A stretch of 64,000 nucleotides of DNA from Pseudomonas congelans (GTDB lineage: Bacteria > Pseudomonadota > Gammaproteobacteria > Pseudomonadales > Pseudomonadaceae), in assembly GCF_900103225.1 (NCBI RefSeq), contig NZ_FNJH01000001.1, positions 556,980 to 620,979 on the forward strand, written 5' to 3'. The translations under genes and the position numbers were made by a program. Below, in pieces: positions 24,738-32,912 of the stretch. Within the stretch, counting starts at the first letter, position 1. Each line of letters opens with the position of its first letter. The notes beneath the pieces were generated by a model. That model was not told where the DNA came from. It saw only the letters and a list, made by a program, of their open reading frames with translations, and ran no database searches.

Positions 24738-26556
24738 CTTTTCCGCACAGGCGCAAAACCGCATCGAGGATCACGGCATCATCGGCGACATGCGCAGTGC
24801 TGCCCTGATCGCCGACACCGGCAGTATCGACTTCTGTTGCTGGCCGGATTTCGACAGCCCGTCGATTTTCACCGCGCTGCTGGACACACCCGACGCCGGG
24901 ATCTTTCAGCTGGCGCCCGATCTGCCTGACGCCAGGCGACTGCAGATCTACCTGCCGGACACCAACGTCCTGCAAACCCGGTGGATTTCCGAGGACGCGG
25001 TGGTGGAAGTCACCGACCTGATGCCGATCGGCGAGGATCAGGATGATCTGCCGCGCATCGTGCGCCGCGTTCAGGTGCGTTTTGGTGAGGCCACGCTGCG
25101 CATGCGCTGCCGGGTACGCATGGATTACAGCCGTGCCGACACCACCGCGCGAGTCGATGGTGACGACATCTGTTTCGAAGCGGCAGGGCAACCGGGCATG
25201 CGCTTGTCGGCGGCGACGCCGTTGCGTCTCGAGCAGCACGACGCCGTGGCCGAGTTTCATATGCGCAAGGGCCAGACCATCGAGTTTATTCTTGGCGGAA
25301 TCGACGACCCGAATGTCGCAGCTGGCCGGTGCTCGCGCTATTTCGATGACACCTTGAAATTCTGGCGGCGCTGGTCCGGGCAATCGCAATACACCGGGCG
25401 CTGGCGTGAAATGGTCACTCGTTCGGCGCTGACCCTCAAGCTGCTGACCTCGCGCAAGCACGGCGGCATTGTTGCGGCCGCGACGTTCGGCCTGCCGGAA
25501 ACCGAGGGCGGCGAGCGCAACTGGGATTACCGCTACACCTGGATACGTGATGCGTCGTTCACCGTGTACGCGTTCATGCGTCTGGGGTACACCGACGAAG
25601 CCAATGCATTCATGAGCTGGGTGCGCGGGCGACTGGATGAGTGCTGCGAACAGACCGAGAAACTCGGCATTCTCTATGCGCTGGATGGCCACGCAGAGCT
25701 GCCGGAAGAGAATCTCGCTCACTTGTCCGGCTACGGCGGTGCGCAGCCGGTACGCATTGGCAACGAAGCGTACAAGCAGGTTCAGCTGGACATCTACGGC
25801 GAGCTGATGGATGCCGTGTACCTGGCCAACAAGTACGGCGACGCCATTTCCCATGACGGCTGGCAGCACGTGGTGCGTCAGGTCGACTATGTGTGCGAGC
25901 ACTGGAACGACCGGGACGTGGGCATCTGGGAAATGCGCGGCGGCGATCAGCATTTTCTGCACTCACGGCTGATGTGCTGGGTGGCGCTGGACCGGGCGCT
26001 GCGCCTTGCCTTCAAGCGTTCGCTGTCAGGGCCGTTCGAGCGTTGGACCAAGGTGCGCGAGGAGATCCACAACGATATCTGGGAGAACTTCTGGAACGAC
26101 GACCTGGGGCACTTCGTGCAGCACAAGGGCAGCCGCAATCTGGATGCCTCGATGTTGCTGATGCCATTGGTACGTTTCGTCGGTGCCAACGATCCCAAGT
26201 GGCTTGCGACGCTGGATGCCATCGAGGCCGCGCTGGTGCGTGACGGGATGGTGTTCCGTTACCGCAACGACGACGATCATGATGACGGCCTGGCAGGCGA
26301 GGAGGGCGCCTTCGTGGCCTGCTCGTTCTGGTACGTCGAGTGTCTGGCTCGCGCCGGTCGGGTCGAACAGGCCCATCTGGAGTTCGAGCAACTGCTGCGT
26401 TACGCCAATCCGCTGGGCTTGTACGCCGAGGAATTCGACGCGCATGCTCATCACCTCGGCAATACGCCGCAGGCCCTGAGCCATCTGGCGCTGATCAGTG
26501 CGGCCAGTTTTCTGGACCGCAAGCTGGGCGGTGGGCAGGCGCTTTGGCAGCCCTGA
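24730..26556 (+). CDS. Glycoside hydrolase family 15 protein
   Basis: This 608-aa cytoplasmic enzyme is a GH15 (glucoamylase/trehalase-type) alpha-glucosidase. An N-terminal beta-sandwich domain (about residues 1-220) precedes the (alpha/alpha)6 barrel. Family markers are NRIEDHGIIGDMRSAALI, NWDYRYTWIRDASFTVYAF and EEGAFVACSFWYVECL, the last carrying a probable catalytic glutamate. There is no signal peptide. The ATG at 24730 overlaps the SDR stop; GTG 24724 is an alternative. Substrates in the family include trehalose, maltose and starch-derived dextrins, and the sequence does not decide among them. Confidence 0.9.
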   Translation: MADFSAQAQNRIEDHGIIGDMRSAALIADTGSIDFCCWPDFDSPSIFTALLDTPDAGIFQLAPDLPDARRLQIYLPDTNVLQTRWISEDAVVEVTDLMPIGEDQDDLPRIVRRVQVRFGEATLRMRCRVRMDYSRADTTARVDGDDICFEAAGQPGMRLSAATPLRLEQHDAVAEFHMRKGQTIEFILGGIDDPNVAAGRCSRYFDDTLKFWRRWSGQSQYTGRWREMVTRSALTLKLLTSRKHGGIVAAATFGLPETEGGERNWDYRYTWIRDASFTVYAFMRLGYTDEANAFMSWVRGRLDECCEQTEKLGILYALDGHAELPEENLAHLSGYGGAQPVRIGNEAYKQVQLDIYGELMDAVYLANKYGDAISHDGWQHVVRQVDYVCEHWNDRDVGIWEMRGGDQHFLHSRLMCWVALDRALRLAFKRSLSGPFERWTKVREEIHNDIWENFWNDDLGHFVQHKGSRNLDASMLLMPLVRFVGANDPKWLATLDAIEAALVRDGMVFRYRNDDDHDDGLAGEEGAFVACSFWYVECLARAGRVEQAHLEFEQLLRYANPLGLYAEEFDAHAHHLGNTPQALSHLALISAASFLDRKLGGGQALWQP

Positions 26557-26611
26557 CAAGGTGCAGAAACGGGTCATGAATGGACGCTCAACGCTCCGTT
26601 AATGATTCGTT

Positions 26612-28036
26612 TCACTTGGCCTGCAATGAATACCCCACAGGCTGTTCTTCAAGTCGGTAGCTTTGCGCCACTGTCCCGCAATAACTCAACCGCGGCAGGT
26701 AAACGCCGCCGTCGCGAAGGGCCGCTCGAATGGCGACGTCGTCATCACACGTCGCCAGCGTGCGTCCGGCAAGCAGCCCGATCGCTTGCCCCGAGCGCAT
26801 CGCGCCCATCGGTGTCCAGTCGGCGATGATCAACGCACCTTTGGGCACTACCGGCTCGTAGGCGCGCACGAAATGTTCAGCGGACCGATCGTGCAGGTAG
26901 GGCACCATGAAGTAGCGAATATCGTCACGATAAGGCAGTTGCTCCTTGTGCGCCGGAAGGGTGATGACTCCGTTGGCGTACAGTGAATACGTCAGCAGGA
27001 TGACTGCCGGTGACGACAATGCCGAGAGGTTGAGCAGCGTGGCGCGTGACGTTGTGCGAGGCAGAATGCGCTGCAACTGAACCATGCCGATGATAGTCAG
27101 CATCGCTGCCCCGGGCAGAAAAAAGGTAAAGCGGTCGGTCACGTTGTAGGAAATGGCGAACACCAGATTCAGCAGCGCGGCACTCCATAACAAGCGCAAC
27201 CGGCTTCCCTTGGGAAACAGCAGCCCCGCCAGTTGCGGCCCGATCAGCGACAGCAGCAACAGCGCTACTGCGCTCTTTTCCTCCAAGAGTTTGTCGAAAC
27301 GCAACAGGCTGCCTTCCCACTCCGGCCCTGCAACGGTTGCGCTGGCCCCGGTCATATAACGATGCGCAATATCCAGCAGACCCATCCCGGCGTTCAGATC
27401 ATTGATTACCGCAACGGCGGCGGCCACGAAACCGAGCATGAAGCCGGGCAGGGTGATCAATACTCGCGCCTTGTATTGAAACAGCAGGTGCAGGTAAAGC
27501 GGCAGCAGAACGACGAACGTCAGTTGATGAACCGAGGCCGCCAGTCCGGTCAGTACGCCAATCAGGAAGAGTTTTTTCAGCGGCGTCAGAAGGAGGCTGT
27601 CTTTGAAATACAGCGCATAGGCCATTAGCACGAGCAGCGTGTGCAACAGGTAGACCTCAGCCTTGGTCGACACCCAGAACACCCCATGGGCCAGTATTGT
27701 CGCTACGGCAGCAAGCACCGCCTGGCGTGGCCCCGCGCCAACGCTCTGTGCCAATCGATAGACGACCCATGCCAGCGGCAGGAGAAATACCGAATTCAGC
27801 AGGCTGAGCGAGCGTGCACCGAACAGGCTGAAAAAAACCTTATTGAGCAACTGATAAAACGGATGCTCCAGTGGGCCGAGCGACTGACTGAAATACTGCC
27901 CTTCATGGGCGTTGGCCAGGAACATGCCATTGTCCATCCATTGCACCGGACCGCTGGAGGCCATGAAGCTCGCCGTGATGGCGGCGCCTAGCAAAAACAG
28001 GGGGATATACATCGATTTACGCGAATCGGCTGGCAT
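26612..28036 (-). CDS. GT-C glycosyltransferase-like membrane protein (DUF2723-like)
   Basis: This 474-aa polytopic protein has about ten membrane helices and a C-terminal soluble part of about 110 residues. An acidic residue in the first loop (VQWMDNGMFLANA), EHPFYQLLNKVFF and FWVSTKAEVYLLHTLL fit the DUF2723/TMEM260 group of lipid-linked-sugar-dependent glycosyltransferases. GGAG precedes the ATG at 28036. It is the last gene of the operon that appears to make a polyprenyl-linked arabinose, so it may be the transferase that places that sugar on a periplasmic acceptor. The acceptor is unknown. Confidence 0.75.
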   Translation of the reverse strand: MPADSRKSMYIPLFLLGAAITASFMASSGPVQWMDNGMFLANAHEGQYFSQSLGPLEHPFYQLLNKVFFSLFGARSLSLLNSVFLLPLAWVVYRLAQSVGAGPRQAVLAAVATILAHGVFWVSTKAEVYLLHTLLVLMAYALYFKDSLLLTPLKKLFLIGVLTGLAASVHQLTFVVLLPLYLHLLFQYKARVLITLPGFMLGFVAAAVAVINDLNAGMGLLDIAHRYMTGASATVAGPEWEGSLLRFDKLLEEKSAVALLLLSLIGPQLAGLLFPKGSRLRLLWSAALLNLVFAISYNVTDRFTFFLPGAAMLTIIGMVQLQRILPRTTSRATLLNLSALSSPAVILLTYSLYANGVITLPAHKEQLPYRDDIRYFMVPYLHDRSAEHFVRAYEPVVPKGALIIADWTPMGAMRSGQAIGLLAGRTLATCDDDVAIRAALRDGGVYLPRLSYCGTVAQSYRLEEQPVGYSLQAK

Positions 28037-28088
28037 TGAGCCGCTCCTTCATGAGGTGAACAAGGTTTGCGGAGTCTGTTTTGCGGCC

Positions 28089-29114
28089 TCAAGGCTGAGG
28101 ATTCGCCGCCGGTGTCGCGCCGGTAAAGCGCGAGAGCATCACGGCCCCGATGGCCACTGCAAACCACAGGGTCGCCAGACGTATCAGCAATGTGGCAGCA
28201 ACCGCATCTGCCCCCGGCATGCCTTTGAACATCAGCAGCCCGACCATCACCGCTTCGGCGCTGCCCAGCCCGCCCGGCATGAAGCTCAAGGCGCCCGCGA
28301 GCATCGCCAGTGCGTAGGTGAATACCGCGAAGGTCAGCGGGATCTGTGCGCCCATCCAGCCAAGCATCCAGTGAAATGCCAGTGCCTCGGCGCTCCAGGC
28401 CAGCAGACTTAGCAGGCTGGCGGTCAGCAGCACGTTGCCATGCAGGCACTGGCGAGCGGCAAGCAGCACGTTGAACAATTGCTGCCAGAGGCTGCTGATC
28501 CGCGTGTTTCCGGTGGGCGGTGAAACCTGTAAACGCTCCAGCAAATGACGGCGAGACATCACCAGTGAACCGGTCAGAACCAGTGCCAGACCGAGCAGGA
28601 TCATCGGCTGCGCCTGCGGATACCAAGACAGGCCGAACAGCGTGAGCAGTACGATGGCCAGCAGATCGGAAAGACGCTCGCTGACAAACGCGGCAAAGCT
28701 TTGCGGGTAAGGCACGCCTAGCGGCCTGAGCAATACGCCACGCAGCGCTTCACCGGCCTTGCCGGGAGTCGTGGTCAGGGCGAAGCCGGCCAGATAGATC
28801 CGCAGGCTTTTCCGCCAGTCCACCGGATGCCCCAACACCGAGAGGTAGAGTTGCCAACGGACGAAGCGCAGCGCGTAGTTGATGGCAGACATCGACAACG
28901 CTACGCCGATGCCGAGCAGCCCGACCTTGCCAGTCGCTTGGCTGACCGCCTGCCAGCCGCCCCATAACGAGAAACCCAGATACCCCATGGCCGAGAAGAC
29001 GATCGACAGGAGCACTGCCCGATAGCGCCACCCGGACAGCAGCGGCAAGCCGGTCACAGGTTGAGCCTTTTGAACAGTGGCTGCGGGATCGAGCGAATCA
29101 CCCACATGATCCAT
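28089..29114 (-). CDS. UPF0104/LPG-synthase-TM-like membrane protein, candidate flippase
   Basis: This 341-aa inner-membrane protein of about eight helices belongs to the flippase-like family of LPG synthase transmembrane regions. It has LRFVRWQLYLSVLG, TTTPGKAGEALRGVLL, FVSERLSDLLAI and SFMPGGLGSAEAVMVGLL, all characteristic. The synthase domain of MprF is absent. The start at 29114 overlaps the DprE2-like gene by 61 bases; a later start is possible but would trim the first helix. In this operon it could move the lipid-linked sugar across the membrane, which is inferred from position. Confidence 0.75.
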   Translation of the reverse strand: MDHVGDSLDPAATVQKAQPVTGLPLLSGWRYRAVLLSIVFSAMGYLGFSLWGGWQAVSQATGKVGLLGIGVALSMSAINYALRFVRWQLYLSVLGHPVDWRKSLRIYLAGFALTTTPGKAGEALRGVLLRPLGVPYPQSFAAFVSERLSDLLAIVLLTLFGLSWYPQAQPMILLGLALVLTGSLVMSRRHLLERLQVSPPTGNTRISSLWQQLFNVLLAARQCLHGNVLLTASLLSLLAWSAEALAFHWMLGWMGAQIPLTFAVFTYALAMLAGALSFMPGGLGSAEAVMVGLLMFKGMPGADAVAATLLIRLATLWFAVAIGAVMLSRFTGATPAANPQP

Positions 29115-29794
29115 GCCCAGAAGCCTGGCGCGTAAAGGCTTGTGGATCGGCGTGCAATGCCATTGACGATGCGTGGCGCAACGTCTTCCGGTTGCGCCAC
29201 CAGCCAGGCCGGCAGCGGCAGCCCTCGGGTCATGGGGGTGTCGATGAAGCCTGGCTTTATGGTCACTACGTGTACGCCCAGCTTGAACATCCGCGCCTGT
29301 AACCCTTCGCAGAACGTCGAGACGGCAGCCTTGGCCGAGCCGTACAGATAATTGGAAGGGCGCCCGCGATCACCCGCGACCGAGGAAATCACCGCCAGTG
29401 TGCCGCAACGCTGGACCTCGAAATGCTTTGCCAACAGGGTCAGCAAGGCAATGACCGATGCACCATTGGTGACGAATTCCTGCACGGCCAGCCCTGCGTT
29501 CTTCTCGCAGGCCTTCTGATCGGGCAAGGTGCCGTGAGCCAGAAGCACGATATCAATCTGCTCCAGTGCAGTCAGGCAACCGGCCAGCATCGCCGGGTGC
29601 TCCGAAAAGTGAGTGAGGTCCATTTGATAGGTGCCTACGTGTCCGGCACCGCTAGCCCTGAGGTCTGCGGCATTGCCCAAGAGCTTGTCCGTATTGCGCG
29701 CCACCAGGAAAAAATCACAGCCTTGCGCAGCCCAGAGTCGGGCGCAGGCATGGGCAATGGTCGATGTAGCGCCGATGATCAGAATTTTTTTCAT
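29054..29794 (-). CDS. DprE2-like NAD-dependent 2'-keto reductase (SDR)
   Basis: This 246-aa short-chain dehydrogenase has the cofactor motif GATSTIA (8-14), catalytic Ser138 and Y151-x-x-x-K155. Its C-terminus (FWAWIMWVIRSIPQPLFKRLNL, given here in parts) resembles mycobacterial DprE2, which ends in a similar IP-x-x-x-F-R/K-K/R-L pattern. DprE2 reduces the 2-keto intermediate made by DprE1 to give decaprenylphosphoryl-D-arabinofuranose. Its start overlaps the stop of the DprE1-like gene (ATGA), the same gene order as in mycobacteria. The start at 29794 is preferred over longer forms, which would add a leader before the Rossmann strand. Confidence 0.82.
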   Translation of the reverse strand: MKKILIIGATSTIAHACARLWAAQGCDFFLVARNTDKLLGNAADLRASGAGHVGTYQMDLTHFSEHPAMLAGCLTALEQIDIVLLAHGTLPDQKACEKNAGLAVQEFVTNGASVIALLTLLAKHFEVQRCGTLAVISSVAGDRGRPSNYLYGSAKAAVSTFCEGLQARMFKLGVHVVTIKPGFIDTPMTRGLPLPAWLVAQPEDVAPRIVNGIARRSTSLYAPGFWAWIMWVIRSIPQPLFKRLNL

Positions 29795-31107
29795 GACATC
29801 ACTCGTTTCCAGAAGCGGGACATCAAAGAGGGGTCGCGCAGGGCTTCCAGTTGTTCCCACGCCGGATAGGCCTGACGGAAGTCGCTGCCGCTCATGTGCG
29901 CATCCTTGGCCGGGTACAGTCGCCCACCCGCGTCACGGACAATGGCGTCCAGGCGCGGGAACAGGGACCCGGCCAGATCGCGCGTCTGCGCAAAGTCCAG
30001 AGCCAGCGAGGTGCCCTGCATCGGGAAAGACAGCAACCCGGGCGAGGCGATGTCACCGCAGCGCTTGAGCACCGCGAGGAATGATCCCTGTCCCGAGGCT
30101 GCGATGGCATCGAGCAGCAACTGCATGGCCTGGGGCGCGCAAGGCTCTGGAATCACGCACTGGTATTGCTGAAACCCCTTGCGACCATAAAGGCGGTTCC
30201 AGTGCAGAATTCGATCCAGCGGGTAGAAGAACGCCTCGCAGGCGCTGCGGCGCGGCGTCGGCAGGTGTGAGTGCGCGTACCAGTACAGCGAATTGAACGC
30301 ACGCAAGGACAGGGTGTTGACCAGCGACACCGGAGGCGTGAATGGCACGCTCAGGCGATTGCGCGCCTCAACCGGCAGTGACCCGTAACGGGCATGGTCG
30401 CCGACGATGTAGACCCCTCGGCCGCTATTGACACCACGGGCCAGGCAGTCGATCCAGGCCACGCTGTACTCATGCTGCGCATCCAGCTCTTGCGACAGCG
30501 TAAAGAACTCCGCCAGATTGGCGAAGCGCACTACCGTACTGTCAATCTGGCTGCTGCGGATAGGCATCAGTTGCAGCTCGACCCAACTGATAACGCCAGT
30601 CAGGCCCAGGCCGCCGATGCTGGCGGCGAAAAACCGGGGATTGTCCACGGCTGAGCAGACCATGGGCGGTTCGCCATGACGTATCAGCTCGAAACGCATG
30701 ACATGACAGCCAAAGGTGCCGCGCTGATGATGGTTCTTGCCGTGCACGTCATTGGCAAGCGCGCCGCCTATCGTCACGTACTGTGTGCCTGGCGTGACCG
30801 GTAGAAACCAGCCGTGCGGGATGGCAGCCGCGAGCAGTTGTGACAGTGTCATGCCCGCTTCCAGCTGCACCACGCCGCGTTGCCAGTCGGCAGCAATGAA
30901 GCGATCCAGCTTGCGCATGTCCAGTACCTGATCGCTGCTGGCCAGACAGCTGTCGCCGTAGCTGCGGCCGTTGCCGAAGGGCAGGCTGGTGTGATGGCGC
31001 GCAATGGCTTGCGAGAAGAGCGCGGGCAAGCGTTTTATCGAGTCACACTCGTGACCCTTCTGGGCAATCTGCGGGTAGCGGCCCCAGGAGTAGAGAGGCC
31101 CGCTCAT
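29791..31107 (-). CDS. DprE1-like FAD oxidase (polyprenylphosphoryl-ribose 2'-oxidase)
   Basis: This 438-aa protein has the VAO-type FAD fold of DprE1: GNGRSYGDS (45-53), the VTIGGALANDVHGKNHH block (111-127), and the C-terminal substrate region with LSFPMQG and GGRLYPAKDAH. The catalytic lysine equivalent to Lys418 of Mycobacterium tuberculosis DprE1 is Lys401. At the site of Cys387, where benzothiazinones bind covalently, this protein has Ala369 (SLALDF instead of NICVDF). The reaction would be oxidation of the ribose 2-hydroxyl of polyprenylphosphoryl-ribose. It overlaps both neighbours by ATGA, so the three genes are coupled. Confidence 0.85.
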   Translation of the reverse strand: MSGPLYSWGRYPQIAQKGHECDSIKRLPALFSQAIARHHTSLPFGNGRSYGDSCLASSDQVLDMRKLDRFIAADWQRGVVQLEAGMTLSQLLAAAIPHGWFLPVTPGTQYVTIGGALANDVHGKNHHQRGTFGCHVMRFELIRHGEPPMVCSAVDNPRFFAASIGGLGLTGVISWVELQLMPIRSSQIDSTVVRFANLAEFFTLSQELDAQHEYSVAWIDCLARGVNSGRGVYIVGDHARYGSLPVEARNRLSVPFTPPVSLVNTLSLRAFNSLYWYAHSHLPTPRRSACEAFFYPLDRILHWNRLYGRKGFQQYQCVIPEPCAPQAMQLLLDAIAASGQGSFLAVLKRCGDIASPGLLSFPMQGTSLALDFAQTRDLAGSLFPRLDAIVRDAGGRLYPAKDAHMSGSDFRQAYPAWEQLEALRDPSLMSRFWKRVMS

Positions 31108-32555
31108 GCTGCGATCCAGAACACCAGCAGGAACAGCAAGCCGATCCCCTGGCTGATCCGGTCGCGAATCGCAAAGACCACCGGGTCCTCGTTCATTTCA
31201 CCGCGATGGGTAAGCATCCAGATCCGGGTAATCCAGAACAACAGCAAGGGGCAAGCCAGCCAGATAACGTGTGGGTGCTGATACAAGGCCGCCGTTGCTC
31301 CTTCATGGATGTAAAGAGCCAGCACCATCACTGCCAGATTGCCTGACGAGGCACCCAATGAGGCGATCATGTCCAGATCGCCCGGGTAGTAACCACGACC
31401 ACCCGTCTTGCCTGTTACCGCGCGCAATCGTGCTTCGCGCAGTTCGGCGTAGCGCTTGACCAGCGCAAGGCTGAGAAACAGAAACATCGAGAACGCCAGA
31501 ATCCAGAACGTCAGTGGCAATTGAAACGCCGCCGCGCCGGCCAGGATGCGCGTGGTATAGAGCATGGCCAGAACGATGACGTCGACGGCCATGTGGCGCT
31601 TGAGGTAAAGCGAGTACACCAGTGTCAGCAGGTAATAGGCTCCCAGCACTGCCGAGAACTGCCACGGCAATCCTGTCGCTGCGGCGGAGAAGGCTGCGGC
31701 GAGCAACAGCGGTATGACCAGCAGGCCGGATTTTATCGACAGCGCACCGCTGGCGAACGGGCGCTCGCGCTTGCTTCTGTGGTGGCGGTCGTCTGCCAGG
31801 TCAAGGAGGTCGTTGAGCAGGTATACGCTGGATGCGCACAGCCCGAAACACAGAAAGGCCAGCAAACCGTCGAGCAGCAATTGCGTGCTCTGGACCTGAT
31901 GGGCAGCCAGCAAGGGGACAAAAATCAGTGTGTTCTTCAGCCATTGATGAAGACGCAGCGCCTTGCGCCAGGCGCTGTTCCCGGACGCTGCCGATTGGAT
32001 AACCTGCGCGACATTGCCGTGTGCCCGTGCCTCGCGCTCGACACCGGCAAGCGGGCTGGCGACGATGGCCTTGCGCGAGACCTGCCAGATGCACAGATCG
32101 TCCTGGGAGTTGCCGATGTAATCAAAGCCCCCTTCACCATAATGACTAACCAGCAAATCGCGTTTGCGATGCGCAGACAGGTTGGTTCTACCGTCCGAGG
32201 CCCACACCTGATCGAACAGTTGCAGATGTGCCGCGATCCGGTGGGCGAGGGTTTCGTGGGAGGCCGTTGCCAGAATCACGCTTCGACCGGTCTGTCGCTC
32301 GGCCTTGATGTAATCAATGACGTCAGGGTTGAAGGGCAGTAACGCCACGTCAATATCGGTACCCAGGGCCAGACCTTGCTTGAGAGACGCCTTGCCTTGC
32401 AGCAGCCAGGCGAAAAGGCTGAACAGCTTTAGCGGATGTCCACGGATAAAGGCCACTGCGGTTTCAAACAGCATGTCAGATCGCAGCAATGTTCCGTCGA
32501 GGTCGACAACCAGCGGTGTATGAACCTCAAGAATTCTTCCTTGAATACCGGGCAT
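31104..32555 (-). CDS. HAD phosphatase - UbiA prenyltransferase fusion, DPPR-synthase-like
   Basis: This 483-aa protein has two parts. Residues about 13-190 are a HAD phosphatase with D18-L-D20-G-T, T98 in ATAS, K132, and GNSQDD (148-153). Residues about 200-483 are a UbiA-type membrane transferase with N248-D-x-x-D252-x-x-x-D256 and KRERPFASG. The mycobacterial enzyme that transfers 5-phosphoribose from PRPP to decaprenyl phosphate is a UbiA protein, and a separate phosphatase then removes the 5-phosphate. The fusion could do both steps. The start at 32555 has AGGAGC eight bases upstream. It is the first gene of the operon. Confidence 0.85.
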   Translation of the reverse strand: MPGIQGRILEVHTPLVVDLDGTLLRSDMLFETAVAFIRGHPLKLFSLFAWLLQGKASLKQGLALGTDIDVALLPFNPDVIDYIKAERQTGRSVILATASHETLAHRIAAHLQLFDQVWASDGRTNLSAHRKRDLLVSHYGEGGFDYIGNSQDDLCIWQVSRKAIVASPLAGVEREARAHGNVAQVIQSAASGNSAWRKALRLHQWLKNTLIFVPLLAAHQVQSTQLLLDGLLAFLCFGLCASSVYLLNDLLDLADDRHHRSKRERPFASGALSIKSGLLVIPLLLAAAFSAAATGLPWQFSAVLGAYYLLTLVYSLYLKRHMAVDVIVLAMLYTTRILAGAAAFQLPLTFWILAFSMFLFLSLALVKRYAELREARLRAVTGKTGGRGYYPGDLDMIASLGASSGNLAVMVLALYIHEGATAALYQHPHVIWLACPLLLFWITRIWMLTHRGEMNEDPVVFAIRDRISQGIGLLFLLVFWIAA

Positions 32556-32912
32556 GAATAGTTGCTCCTGTGAACGTGAGCGCACTATGGAACGAAAACG
32601 GACATTCGCCACTTCAATAAAATTAAACCCTATCAATAATTCAGCTGTGCCGATGGCGTCAGAAAAATCGACGGTGTATTGATATGCACGGCGCGATGAC
32701 TATTGATTCAATAGTCGATCACATGACGGAATCTGGCGGTGAAACTGTAAAGTTCATGAGTCACTAGTTCACCAGAGAACCGACGTTGCGCATTGCTTCA
32801 AGTTCGTCGAACACGGCTGTAGGGTCGGAACTCCGGGCCTTGTTCGCCACGACCGTTTTTTTGTCCTGACGCGTCATAATGACGTCTTTGTCGAGCGTCC
32901 TTCGGAGTCGTA
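32556..32912. other. Divergent intergenic region between the arabinose-lipid operon and norR
   Basis: This 357-bp gap is AT-rich near 32600-32720 and contains the palindrome at 32698-32716. A 37-codon frame on the minus strand (32764-32877) has no good ribosome site and is not called. Promoters for the operon and norR must lie here or just inside. Confidence 0.5.
32698..32716. promoter_or_regulatory. 19-bp palindrome, candidate operator
   Basis: GACTATTGA and TCAATAGTC form perfect 9-base arms around a single T. The site lies about 143 bp upstream of the HAD-UbiA start and 197 bp upstream of norR. It does not match a GT-N7-AC NorR site. The regulator is unknown. Confidence 0.5.

Noticed and set aside
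26612..32555. Genomic island carrying the arabinose-lipid genes
   Set aside because: No integrase, tRNA, direct repeats or obvious shift in codon use was seen at the edges, so recent transfer cannot be supported by eye.
32764..32877. 37-codon frame on the minus strand before norR
   Set aside because: No good ribosome site or recognisable product; the frame ends in a tract between two divergent genes.
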